Of a DNA stretch of 64,000 nt, positions 46,044 through 58,283 are shown piece by piece. The stretch comes from Oreohelix idahoensis (lineage: Eukaryota; Mollusca; Gastropoda; Stylommatophora; Oreohelicidae). The notes below the pieces were generated by a model that was given only the letters and a program-made list of their open reading frames with translations, was not told the DNA's origin and did no database searches. The position numbers and the translations under genes are program-made. Location: the NCBI GenBank assembly GCA_024509875.1, contig JAMPIV010018971.1, positions 522,501-586,500 of the forward strand, in the 5' to 3' direction. Position 1 is the first letter of the stretch. Each line of letters begins with the position of its first letter.

Positions 46044-46757
46044 GTACACTCTCAGACGTCGTACACTCTCAGACGTCGTACACTCTCAGACGTCGTACAC
46101 TCTCAGACGTCGTACACTCTCAGATGTCGTACACTCTCAGACGTCGTACACTCTCAGATGTCGTACACTCTCAGACGTCGTACACTCTCAGATGTCGTAC
46201 ACTCTCAGACGTCGTACACTCTCAGATGTTGTACACTCTCAGACGTCGTACACTCTCAGATGTTGTACACTCTCAGACGTCGTACACTCTCAGATGTCGT
46301 ACACTCTCAGACGTCGTACACTCTCAGATGTTGTACACTCTCAGACGTCGTACACTCTCAGATGTAGTACACTCTCAGACGTCGTACACTCTCAGATGTC
46401 GTACACTCTCAGACGTTGTACACTCTCAGACGTCGTACACTCTCAGATGTCGTACACTCTCAGATGTTGTACACTCTCAGACGTCATACACTCTCAGACG
46501 TCGTACGCTCTTAGACGTCGTACACTCTCAGACGTCGTACACTCTCAGATGTCGTACACTCTCAGACGTCGTACACTCTCAGATGTTGTACACTCTCAGA
46601 CGTCGTACACTGTCAGATGTAGTACACTCTCAGATGTCGTACACTCTCAGATGTCGTACACTCTCAGACGTCGTACACTCTCAGATGTTGTACACTCTCA
46701 GACGTCGTACACTCTCAGACGTCGTACACTCTTAGACGTCGTACACTCTCGGACGTC
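46044..46757 (-). repeat. 17-bp minisatellite, 42 units
   Basis: Unit on the minus strand GACGTCTGAGAGTGTAC. 714 bp is exactly 42 units. Variants at one or two positions (GACATC, CAACATC types) alternate in a patchy higher-order pattern. No stop codon occurs in any + frame, which gives long artificial ORFs. It lies between the LINE coding end (46758) and the LINE's GAA tail. Confidence 0.95.
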
Positions 46758-46994
46758 GTCTACTTGAATGTTGTCAAAGAAAGCTGTAGTCAGTTTGAGG
46801 CTATTTGAATCTCCGTAGAGCTTTTCCACGAATCGTGCTGGTGTCGGCCATATGCGATTTCTCTGTTCCGCATATGTTGGGCAACTTTGAAGCAGATGTT
46901 CAGCAGTCATTTTATCAGTGCCACAGTTACACTCATCGGTAGTTCCTATCCAGGTCTGTATTATTTTGTGGATGACCTCAGAATAGTGCTCCAC
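46758..46994 (-). pseudogene. LINE family B C-terminal end
   Basis: 98-aa frame: 'TWIGTTDECNCGTDKMTAEH', 'LLQSCPTYAEQRNRIWPTPA', 'LKLTTAFFDNIQVDDVRE'. The Cys/His block (C-x-C-x7-H-x4-C) is the zinc-finger-like end of this LINE family, shared with 40240-40457. The frame runs on into the 17-bp repeat. Confidence 0.82.
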
Positions 46995-47136
46995 AACTAT
47001 GTCAACGATTCAGACGTGTTGTGATCCAATGGATCCCATCTCGAACAAGAATGTTTCGGTCTTTGGAGATATTCTTCATAACTTGTGCATTGTGAGAACT
47101 TTAAAATGAAATATTGTTTTTATTGTTATCTCTTAT

Positions 47137-47467
47137 GAGCGTTCGATTGACAGAGTGGTTAGAGCGCTGATGTCTTATGGCAAAGGTGCTGGGTTCGGTT
47201 CACGGTATTTACATGCGTCAGTCTACCGAGCTGTAAATAGGTACCTGACTTTGCACTTTAGTGAGGGAAGGAAAAAGCAGCAAGGAAGGGAACTGGGCAC
47301 CACACGTCTCGATGCTGGACACTAGTATAGTGAAGACTCTAACACGTCACTCCCCTACTGCAGTATCTGCTATGAGACGACTTGTACCTTTTAATCTGTT
47401 ATGATCTATACCTTCTTTTGTCATTCTATTTTTTTAACTACTTCAAATCTAAAAGAAGTTGAACCCC
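47137..47467 (+). mobile_element. tRNA-derived SINE (family S), full-length
   Basis: Head 'CGATTGACAGAGTGGTTAGA' with B box 'GGGTTCGGTTCACGG', body 'GAGGGAAGGAAAAAGCAG' and 'GGAAGGGAACTGGGCACC', ending near 'GAAGTTGAACCC' as in 4802-5100. Confidence 0.88.
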
Positions 47468-48234
47468 CAAATGAAGATTTTCACTGAAAATATCAAATTT
47501 TAGATATATATTGCATTGGAAAATATATTAATTTTACTACTTTGTTGTATATTTATTTTCACTAATACCTGCTTGAATAATTTTATATATTTTTTTTAAG
47601 TAATTTAGTGTATTTTTTTTTTACATAATCATACATGCGAGATGTAAAACTGTGTGTATCTTTGCTTGTAACGCATGGATTGTGGACATTTTTCTCGGAA
47701 TTTTTCTGAAGCAGATTCAAAGTTGTTTAATCTTCGTTTCCCGAATTCAAGGACACTTCGAGACAGTCATTCGTAAATGTTGAAAATATTTAGGAAATAA
47801 AGAAAAACGTAATGGCAATCTGGAAACACAGACAAACTCAATTCCTATCTCAGGATGCCCCGTTTTGGCAAGGCGCGTCTCGCTCAACCTAGTCGGTTAT
47901 ATTAGGGCGCAAGTCCAAATATAAAAGACCATTAGATAGTATTGACAAGTAAATGTACTTTACAACCAGACTAAGTCCTTTGTTATCATTTGACGGTTTA
48001 GACAACCCACAAACATGACGTAACCAAGCACTAATATATTGGATACCTAGTGTGTAATTATTGCTAGTCATACTGTATAACTTACAGTCGTATAAATGTT
48101 ATGCCTTTATCTAATTTCTTTATCTCATTCCAAACAGTGCTTTATTGTCTGCAGCTCTGCAGTGTAACCTGTGTGAAGTACGTCTTTCTATTTCTCTGTG
48201 ATTTTGACTTCTTTTTGGCGTAGTCGGAAGGTTT
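47468..48234. other. Unassigned AT-rich DNA
   Basis: No recognised gene or element. Confidence 0.35.
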
Positions 48235-48340
48235 ACCGGGAGAGGTTACAGCCCCTCGTTTTGAAGCTAAAGTGATCGGATTTGAAATCTGGTAGCCCTC
48301 TACCCGGCTGTAAATGGGCACCTGACTCTGATCTTCAGTT
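48235..48340 (+). mobile_element. tRNA-derived SINE (family S), head half
   Basis: Head and first body part ('GTAAATGGGCACCTGACTCT') up to 'CTTCAGTTA', where an inverted copy begins. The matching tail resumes at 48603. Confidence 0.7.
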
Positions 48341-48344
48341 AAAA

Positions 48345-48586
48345 GGTAGTCCCATAGCAGATGCTGCCGTAGGGAAGTGAAGTGTTAGAGACTTCACAAT
48401 ACTAATCCAGCATCGAGAGGTGGGGGGGGTGACCAGTTTCTTTCCTCGCTGCCTCTTCCTTCTCTACCTCAAAGTCAGGTACCCATTTACAGCTGGGTAG
48501 CCTGGAGCGTGTCGGTACCGTGATTCAAACCCGGAACCTTCGCCGCGAGAGACTATCACTCTAACCACTCTGCCAATCGGACTCTC
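48345..48586 (-). mobile_element. tRNA-derived SINE (family S), inserted in inverted orientation
   Basis: Complete family-S unit on the minus strand: body 'TTAGAGACTTCACAATACTA', 'CTACCTCAAAGTCAGGTACC', then B-box complement 'GATTCAAACCCGGAA' and A-box complement 'CTAACCACTCTGCCAATCGG'. It splits the plus-strand copy on either side. Confidence 0.82.
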
Positions 48587-48602
48587 TTTAGACATGGAAT
48601 CC

Positions 48603-48715
48603 AAAAGCAGCAAGGAAGGGAATTAGTCACCCTACCTCACAAACATAAGACGTAGTATAGAAGTCTCTAACACTTTACTCTCCTACTGCAGTATCTGCTA
48701 TAGGACTACCATTTT
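48603..48715 (+). mobile_element. tRNA-derived SINE (family S), tail half
   Basis: 'AAAAGCAGCAAGGAAGGGAA' to 'GCTATAGGACTACC'; tail of the copy started at 48235. Confidence 0.7.
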
Positions 48716-49380
48716 TATGGCGTTGCTCGGACTGCCTTTTCAGAAAGGACGTGTATTTCTTCCTATTTTCTTTTCATGAAGCTTTCAATATGAAAATTAT
48801 ATGGTTTTGTGCATAGGGAATTTTTAACGGAGCGTGTCCCTTCAAGCAACTCGACAATAAATTAATAATGTCATTCCCATTGAGTAGAACGTCTTCCTGT
48901 CTCTATAATGCGATTGAAAGAACAGCTGTTATTTAATCTCTACTGGCACAAATAACAATCAATACAAAAGGTTATACTCCATGACACTCAATAAATTAAT
49001 CAAAGAACGAGAACAATAATCCCATCCATGATTATAGAATGAATCAGATTCTGAAAAGGGCCCGGAAAGACGTCTCTCACACAAGCGAAAAACAGATTAA
49101 ATAAACCGAAAGAAAATAAAAATGGATTAAACAGATCGGCTTCCAGGGAAGAAAATGTGTTTTGTATTTTATATCAGTGTTAAGCAGTGGCTGTTCAAAA
49201 GCCCTCTAGGCACGCGAATGTGCTTTGCTTTTTTATAGTCAAAAGCCAGCATCACTAAAACATATTGTGATTAAGCGCAATCAGAAATTTGCACGCACAA
49301 TCTCGTGTAGAGCATACATTTCCACGCGATTAATAAAGCTCACAAAAGTAGGCACAATCTGATTACGTCCATCTCAGCAA
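48716..49380. other. Unassigned DNA
   Basis: No recognised gene or element. Confidence 0.35.
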
Positions 49381-50945
49381 ACATGGTCAAGTTTTGCTAG
49401 CCTATCCTAGAAAAAAATCATCAAAGATTTCATGAACCGTTTCCCTTAATATCGTCACTGTTTTCGTAAACTATCGTTATAAAGAGAATCGAAGTATATC
49501 TAAACCATCTCACTGGCTGTGTACAACATCGTGTCATGAAACTTTGCTGTAACAACAGTGTCAATGTTTTCCAGAACAATCTCAGAAAAAAATCGTCAAA
49601 GTTTTCCTGATCCATTTCTGAGATTAGCTGTACGATTTCCTTGATCATTATTGTAAACAGTGTTATTTAATACATACAACAAAACTGTAGTAATAAACAG
49701 TCACATAGTATATTTAAACTGTCTTACTGACAGCGTACGGGTTTTCATGACCTGTCTCAATAAAGCATGCGTCAGCGTTTTCCTGAACCATCTCAGCAAT
49801 CGTTATCAAAGTTTTCCTGAACCATCTCAGCAAACAGTGTCAACGTTTTCCTGAACAATCTTAGCAAACAGTGTCAAATATTTCCTGAACCATTACAGCA
49901 AACAGTGTAAAGGTTTTTCTGAACCATCTCAGCAAACAGTGTCAATGTTTTTCTGAACAATCTCAGCAAACATTGTCAAGGTTTTCCCGAATAATCTTAG
50001 CAAACAGTGTTAAATATTTCCTGAACCATTACAGCAAACAGTGTCAAAGATTTCCTGAAGCATTTCAGCAAACAGTGTCAACGTTTTCATGAACAATCTC
50101 TGAAATATTGCCACCGTTTTCTTAAACCACCTCAGCAAACAGTGTCAAAGTCTTCTTGAATAATCTCAGCAAACAGTGTCAAGGTTTTTCTGAACCATCT
50201 CAGCAAACAGTGTCAAGGATTTCCTGAACCATCTCAGCAAGCAGTGTCAATGTTCTCTTGAACAAGCTCAGCACACAGTGTTAAAGCTGTCTTGAAACAT
50301 CTCAGCAAACTATGTCAAAGTTTTCCTAAACCATTTCAGAGAAAAGCTGTTCGGTTTCCACGACCATATGAGTAAGTACTGTCAAGTTTTACGTAAGCTA
50401 TTGAAATAAACAGTCAAAGTGTACTATCCTACTGACGTCGTTTGCGTTTTCCTGAACCATCTTGATAAACATCGCCGAAAGTTTCCTGAACCATCTTGGT
50501 AAATAGCTGTGCGGTTTCCATGGCCATGAAAGTAAATAGTGACAATATTTCCATAAATTATTGCAACAAAGAGGTATCTAAACCATAGCATTGACAGCGT
50601 ACATGTTTTTCTGAACCATTACTATAACAACAGCGCCAATGTTTTCCCAAACCGTCTCAGTAAAAAGTTTCAAAGTTTTCATGAATCACCTCAGTGAATA
50701 GCGGTATAGTTTTATTGACCATATAAGTAAACAGCATCAATGGTGTTCTGGACTATTGCAACATAGAGAGACAAAGTGTAACCAAACCATCTAATTATAA
50801 AAAATATCAAAGTTTTTTGAACCAGGTCATTAAAATGTCAAAGTTTCCTGAACCATCTTATTAAAAAATGTGAAAGTTTCCTGAATCATCTAATTAAAAT
50901 ATATCAAAGTTTCCTGAACAATCTCGTTAAACAATTTCAAAGTTT
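49381..50945 (+). repeat. 34-bp diverged minisatellite
   Basis: Core unit close to CCTGAACCATCTCAGCAAAC then AGTGTCAAAGTTTT, clearest at 49800-50300 and more worn towards both ends. About 45 unit lengths. It ends against the LINE fragment at 50946. Confidence 0.88.
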
Positions 50946-51638
50946 CTTGAATCACTTTCCTGTCCATCTCTTGATGTTATCTTCCCACTTATAGCGCTGT
51001 CTTCCCCTTGCACGTTTGCCTTCAACTCTCCCTTCTGTTATGGTCTTCTGAAAGGTGTTATGCCTTTTTATGTGGCCAAAGTATTTTAGCTGTCGAACTT
51101 TGACCTCCCTCATTAGTTCTCTTTTCATACCTAGATTTTCTAGGACCTCCTTATTTGTTTTCATCTCTTTCCATGAGATACGCCCCATTCTTCTATATAT
51201 CCACATTTCAAGAGCCTCAATTCTTTCTTCCAACTGCTTATTCATCGTCCATGTTTCTGCACCATACAGAAATGCAGAATATATATATAACACTTTATGA
51301 TTCTCAGTTTTAATTTGTGAGATAACTGTTTGGATGTCAGTATATGTTTCATGTTGTTGAATGTAGCTTTGGCCATTCCTATTCTCTTCTTGATTTCTGT
51401 TTCACATCTGCCATCTTCTGTTATTATATGACCGAGATATACGTAGCTCTTGACTTGTTCCAGGATTTCCCCATTTACGCTTATCTTTAATGTGGGTTTA
51501 TCGTCTGTTTTGCTAATTATCATAGTTTTTGTTTTCTCAATATTAATGTCGAGTCCATATTCATGACTTATACTGTTCACTTGCTTCACTAGTTCTTGTA
51601 ACTCCTGTTCGCTTTCAGCTAACAACACGGTATCATCT
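50946..51638 (-). pseudogene. RTE-like LINE fragment (same family as element A)
   Basis: Minus strand: starts just before motif C, then 'EQVKSYVYLGHIITEDGRCE', 'MAKATFNNMKHILTSKQLSH', 'WIYRRMGRISWKEMKTNKEV', 'GKRARGRQRYKWEDNIKRW'. Very similar to 38285-40092 and shows that sequence without the 38755-39415 insertion. Truncated at both ends: on the 3' side by the 34-bp minisatellite, on the 5' side by a SINE tail. Confidence 0.9.
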
Positions 51639-51640
51639 GC

Positions 51641-51776
51641 ATATTGAGTTAGGGAAGGCTAAAGGCAGTGTGGAAGGGAATAAATCACCCCATCTCACGA
51701 TGCTGAGACCTAGCATAGTGAAGTCTCCAACACTTCTCTTCCCTACCGCAATGTCTGCTCAGGGACTACCTTTGCC
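51641..51776 (+). mobile_element. tRNA-derived SINE (family S), tail fragment
   Basis: 'TTGAGTTAGGGAAGGCTAAA' to 'GCTCAGGGACTACC'; the head is missing. Confidence 0.75.
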
Positions 51777-52127
51777 TTTCCACCTCTGTTAAAGACTTTT
51801 TGAAGTATTTTTCATGAACATTTTCCCATGGAAATGTTAATTATAAATAGGTAATATTTTAGTATCTAAAACTTAGTGGTGGGATTTTTTTTCTCTCACA
51901 ATGACATCATTTGTAAGCGACAGACAGATAGCTAGAATACATAAAACAAAAAATATTTATAAAAAGCTATGAATAATTATCACAACATAACAATTGGTAG
52001 AAAGATTGGGGCAAATAACATTCGAAATATCGAACGAACGAACGAACAAAAATCTTTATAAAGGTTAAAGAAAAACATGCATTTATTGTTAGGGTTTTGA
52101 GCGATACTAACCTTGGTAAGACAGAAA
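51777..52127. other. Unassigned DNA with short GAAC repeats
   Basis: (GAAC)4 at about 52031-52047; otherwise nothing. Confidence 0.4.
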
Positions 52128-52450
52128 TACATAAAAGGTTAGAGAAAAACATATAGTAACACAAATATAAACAAACGTTAAGAGAAATACATACGATAAC
52201 ACAAATATAAACAAACGTTAAGAGAAATACATACGATAACACAAATATAAACAAACGTTAAGAGAAATACATACGATAACACAAATATAAACAAACGTTA
52301 AGAGAAATACATACGATAACACAAATATAAACAAACGTTGAGAGAGATACAAACGATAACACAAATATAAACAAACGTTAAGAGAAATACATACGATAAC
52401 ACAAATATAAACAAACGTTAAGAGAAATACATACGATAACACAAATATAG
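52128..52450 (+). repeat. 40-bp tandem repeat, about 8 units
   Basis: Unit composed of AAACGTTAAGAGAAATACAT and ACGATAACACAAATATAAAC. Units are nearly identical, so the expansion is recent. Long frames on the minus strand are by-products. Confidence 0.93.
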
Positions 52451-54073
<1,623 letters not shown>

Positions 54074-54084
54074 ACGGCATCACG

Positions 54085-54575
54085 CTTCAGCTCCCAAAGG
54101 CTTCAGAAAACTTATGACAAACTTTCCTGTCCCGTGCCATCACTTCAGGTTTTCCCATGCCTTCTCCATCCGTCTCTTGTCTCTCCAGTTCTTTTCTCCG
54201 TGTTTTCTTTGGTCCGCCTCTGCTTCTCTTAACCTGGGGATTCCAGAACAAGAAATGCCTGGTACTGCTATTGACAGGTTTCCTCAATGTGTGTCCTATA
54301 CATCTTTATCGTCTTCTTCTCATCTCTTGTTCCACTGGCACTTGTCTGGTTCTTGTCATCAATTCCATATTAGTGATATTATCAGACCACTTCAAAACTT
54401 CTATTCTATGTAAGCACCCATTTATGAAAGTATATAGTTTTTTTTTTTGGCTGTTGGTTTTGTTATTCTCCATGTTTCAGAGCCATACAATAGAACTGAC
54501 GACATTTGAATTGAAGATTCAGATTTTTGTGTTGAACCTGATTTCTTTTGATCTCCGTATATTCCCGATGCAATG
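54085..54575 (-). pseudogene. RTE-like LINE 3' end
   Basis: Aligns with 2640-3190 ('GTTCCACTGGCACTTGTCTG', 'CTCCATGTTTCAGAGCCATA' on the + strand). The minus-strand frame gives 'FWNPQVKRSRGGPKKTRRKE' and ends '..KFSEAFGS' before GAT units. Confidence 0.85.
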
Positions 54576-55640
54576 AAAGATCCTCTGACCTTTTGTATTC
54601 TTATTTTAAAAGTGAGAAATTAAAAACATCCTTTGCATCCGCTTCTAATAATTGCATGGAAAATCTGTGGGATTAGGAATACAGGGCCGAGAAAAGATGA
54701 ATGAATAGAAATACACCACATGCTTGTTCCAGGGTAATCAGACTGCAGGAAGAGATTAGACGATGCAGAGAAAGGAATGTTGGAAAAGAGCATACGATAT
54801 GGCATTGCGTAGATTTCATTCTTCCCTTGAAAAATATTAAGTTCCATAGATTCAAAATGCAAGAAAATTTGCTAAGAAATCACAAGAATTTTTTGTTTCT
54901 TTTTCCTCTCTTCATTTCCACCGTGTCATTTTCTTAATCTTTTAATCTTTTTTAATATCAGTTTTCCTCTCGAATTCCTTGTCCCCACCCTAGTGTCCCT
55001 CCCCTTGTCGTTCCTTACCTGATATTCTTCTTATTTTTGTATTTCTTTTTATTTTCAGTTCGTGGCCTCTGCCACGTATCAAACAGCGAAACGGTGTTAG
55101 TATAAACAAAGGTTTAGAACCACTAGACCGGAGATATTCTTTAACATTAGATGAAATTCCTTCCCAAACACCTGAAATGTCTGAAATGCCGTTTTTTTTT
55201 TTCTTCAAGTATTTGTCAAATTAATTCAAGATGCAGAAGCAAGACAAACCTGATAGGACACAAGAGAAGGGGCAGGGAGGGAGCAGAGATTGGAAGAAAG
55301 TGGAAGAATAGCAGTAAATAATACGGGACAAAAGTTTCATTAACAAAAAATTCCTCGTTTCTCAGATTATATCTCGCATGCCAGGTCCACGTTTGCATAT
55401 GAAGCCTAACAATGTGAATGCCAGAAAAATCATTAACATGTCCATGTGCGTCCATTGTGATAGATCCGTAAAATCTGAACAACATTAATCAAAAAGACGT
55501 AATAGACACAACTTGAATAGGTTTTGGTGAAGGAATAGCACTGATGGTAGTTTTACGGGAAAACTCAATCTTGTGAGTATCTGAGCATCAATATAATCAG
55601 TTATTTTAGTTTGTTGATGTGTTGTTTCTTTTATTTCATG
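54576..55640. other. Unassigned DNA; possible hAT end near 55115
   Basis: 'AAAGGTTTAGAACCACTAG' at about 55109 resembles the right end of a hAT element; no matching left end found. No gene. Confidence 0.35.
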
Positions 55641-55955
55641 GTGTTGGGACCAAAGATGCAGCAATAGAGAATGCAGTCAGCGACCAATAGCTTGACTGCT
55701 TGCATCAGGGTCAGCGAACCAGAGCTGACCAAGACCGTACTCCACCTCCACGTGGTGGTCCTGGAAACAGTCTGCAGCAGTGCAGTCTGGCTGAGCGAGT
55801 ACGGATCGAAGAGGGAAGGCAAACCCGGTCCCAAAAAATGCCGTGTTGAAGTCGGATGTGTCGACCGAAAGGTGCAGATATCACAGCTACGGCGTAAACC
55901 GACACAACGCAACCACCGTCCTTTTCAGGGCGAACGAGGAAGAAGAAGAAGAATT
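55641..55955 (+). mobile_element. Unclassified retroposon-like 3' end with GAA tail
   Basis: GC-richer block ending 'GGGCGAACGAGGAAGAAG' plus further GAA units, the same sort of terminus as LINE family B (GTGAACGAAGAAG). Coding similarity not established. Confidence 0.4.
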
Positions 55956-56598
55956 TCATGGTGTTATTGTGTTATGTTCATTAAGTATTAGAGCATTTTG
56001 ACTTTTTTCTTTGGCTTTTTGTTTAAAATATTATTATTATTGCTAATATTGACACTTTTATCACGCGTACATGGATAGGAGCTTTGATATCCTGAACTAG
56101 TGAAGATAGGGGCGGATACCACCAGGATAGGAGCTTGGGTATCCTCAACTAGTGAAGATAGGGGCGGATACCACCAGGATAGGAGGATTCAGGCACCTCA
56201 AATCTGTGTATCGGAATTGGGGACATCCGGATGCTGGGATTTGGAGGCACCCAGCACCCGATGTGTGACCAGGGAGTCAGCTGGTTTTACTGAACATGAC
56301 CCTTGTGTCAGTCCCAGAGCACCGCGTGGTTCTTGCAATGTCAACCCTTTCGGCACTTAAGCCACTCTTAATCTTGCTTCTATTATATACTTGTCAATTT
56401 ATGCTCCTTTACGGTCTGTTAGGTCTACACCCTAATGCATAGGAGCATCATTTTTGCTGTTTAGCTTGGGACCATATTCCGATGTGGCCTGTTTCCAGCT
56501 CCATGGTGCATCATGTTATATTGTTGTTGTTGCTGCTTTAACTTCCCTTTTTGTCTTTCTTCTATTCTCACTATCCCTATCTTTCAATTACCTTCTAG
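55956..56598. other. Unassigned DNA with a 55-60-bp tandem duplication
   Basis: 'TAGTGAAGATAGGGGCGGAT' followed by 'ACCACCAGGATAGGAG' occurs twice at about 56098-56187. Confidence 0.5.
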
Positions 56599-56688
56599 GG
56601 GAACCTGCAACAATGCGACGACCGGATAGGCAAGCGAATGGACCTGCGGAACTCGGGGACCAACGTCGAAAATATTGGAAGGCATGTG
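56599..56688 (+). other. Possible 90-nt coding exon
   Basis: A pyrimidine-rich stretch ending in AG precedes a GC-richer 90-nt block that reads 'EPATMRRPDRQANGPAELGD' and continues 'QRRKYWKACG'. It is followed by GTAATT, a plausible 5' splice site. Its composition differs sharply from the AT-rich flanks. I do not recognise the peptide; it may be an exon of a host gene or of a transposon. Confidence 0.28.
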
Positions 56689-57160
56689 GTAATTTACTTT
56701 TATATCTTCATATTTTCATGTTTATTCTGTTGGTATATCGTTTGATTATATTTTGTGAATTCTGCTGGGTTTTCTGTCTTCAACACTTCTTCAGCTGTAT
56801 TGGCCATTTTGTAACAATTATAGTAGTTGATCAGGTATCTGTTGTTCGTTGTTTCTACAGTGTAATAAATAGTGATCTACTCTCATATGGTATTTTTCCA
56901 TCCCCATTTGTATATACCCACGTTGGTTTCAGTCATGCGCATGTCTCGGCATATCTGTTACAAATATGTAATCGTATGTCCAAGAACAAAACGGAAAACC
57001 TAGCTTCTAGAATTTTTGTCAGTCAGACATAATTTCTTTCACAAAATATGATACAGTCCCTCGCTTTGAGCTATCTCAGGTTTACCTTAAAGTTATTTTT
57101 AAATACTGTTGTGTTAATATTAATTTGGCGATGAACCGTTGAAAAATAAAATTAGATGAG
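56689..57160. other. Unassigned AT-rich DNA
   Basis: No recognised feature; could be intron if the preceding block is an exon. Confidence 0.3.
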
Positions 57161-57164
57161 AGTC

Positions 57165-57655
57165 GTAAAGATTACGATGGTTGTAATTGTGATGGTGGTA
57201 AATGCGATGTTAGTAGTTGTGATGGTGGTATTTGCGATGGTGGTAATTGTGATGGTGGTAATTGCGATGGTGATAATTGTGATGGTGGTAATTGCGATGG
57301 TGGTAATTGTGATGGTGGTAATTGCGATGTTGATAATTGTGATGGTGGTAATTGTGATGGTGGTAAATGTGATGATGGTAATTGCGATGATGGTAATTGC
57401 GATGGTGGTAATTGCGATGTTGATAATTGTGATGGTGGTAATTGCGATGTTGATAATTGTGATGGTGGTAATTGCGATGCTGGTAATTGTGATGCTGGTA
57501 ATTGTGATGGTAGTATTATGATGGTGGTAACTGCGATGTTGGTATTTGTCATGGTGGTAATTGTGATGATGGTAAGTGCGATGTTGGTAATTATGATGGT
57601 GGTAATTACGATGTTGGTAATTACGATGGTGGTAATTGTGGTGGTAATGGTGATG
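57165..57655 (+). repeat. 15-bp tandem repeat
   Basis: Unit GATGGTGGTAATTGT/C, with GATGTTGATAATTGT variants; about 32 units. It lies directly 3' of a minus-strand LINE end. Confidence 0.93.
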
Positions 57656-57674
57656 TTTCTGGCAGTTTTGTCTA

Positions 57675-58000
57675 ATCATCATCACACTTCAGCTCACCGT
57701 GGAGCATAGGCTTTCAACAACTACCATCTACGTTCTTCTGTCCTGTGACATCCACTGACAGTCTTTCTACGTTTTCTTTATCCCTGTCATTATTTGTCCC
57801 CAGTTGTCTTCTTCGTGTATTTTTAGGTATCCCATACCTGTCTGAGAAGAATTGGAGACAATAAGAGAATTGCTCCATGGGGATCTAAAGGGTATTGATA
57901 CCTTTCTTAACTATGTGGATTCCAGGATACGGACTGCCTTGTAACACTATGAAAAGTCTTCATCAATGTGTGTCCTATTCATCGCCAACTTCTTCTTCTC
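57675..58000 (-). pseudogene. RTE-like LINE 3' end
   Basis: Matches 2660-2900 on both sides of an extra piece at about 57837-57893 ('GGAGCATAGGCTTTCAACAA' and 'CAATGTGTGTCCTATTCATC' on the + strand). On the minus strand the end 'GGTGAGCTGAAGTGTGATGA' passes into the tandem repeat. Confidence 0.8.
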
Positions 58001-58065
58001 ATGAGAAGTGTATCGCAGTGCATGTCAATAGAATGATTTTTTTTATTATTATTTTATATATGAAA

Positions 58066-58283
58066 AACAGAGTGGTTAGAGCGCTGGTCTCACGCGGGAA
58101 AGTGCCAGGTTCGATTCGTGGTCAGTAAATGGGTACCTGACTTGCACTTGACTTAGGGAAGGAAAAGGCAGCGAGGAAGGGAACTGGTCACCCTCACCTC
58201 TCCATGCTGAACCAAGTATGGTGAGGTCTCTAACACTTCACTCCTCCACGGCAGTAGCTGCTATGGGACTACCTTTTTATATT
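58066..58283 (+). mobile_element. tRNA-derived SINE (family S)
   Basis: Head 'ACAGAGTGGTTAGAGCGCTG' with B box 'AGGTTCGATTCGTGG', body 'TTAGGGAAGGAAAAGGCAGC' to 'GCTATGGGACTACC'. The first bases of the head are replaced by AT-rich sequence. Confidence 0.85.

Noticed and set aside
46000..46767. 255-codon frame with a 17-residue repeat
   Set aside because: The 17-bp unit has no stop in any + frame, so three overlapping frames encode permuted repeats. It is a minisatellite, not a repeat protein.
56454..57032. 192-codon frame as a membrane protein gene
   Set aside because: Hydrophobic ends come from T-rich DNA; only the 90-nt middle looks coding, so I list that as a possible exon instead.
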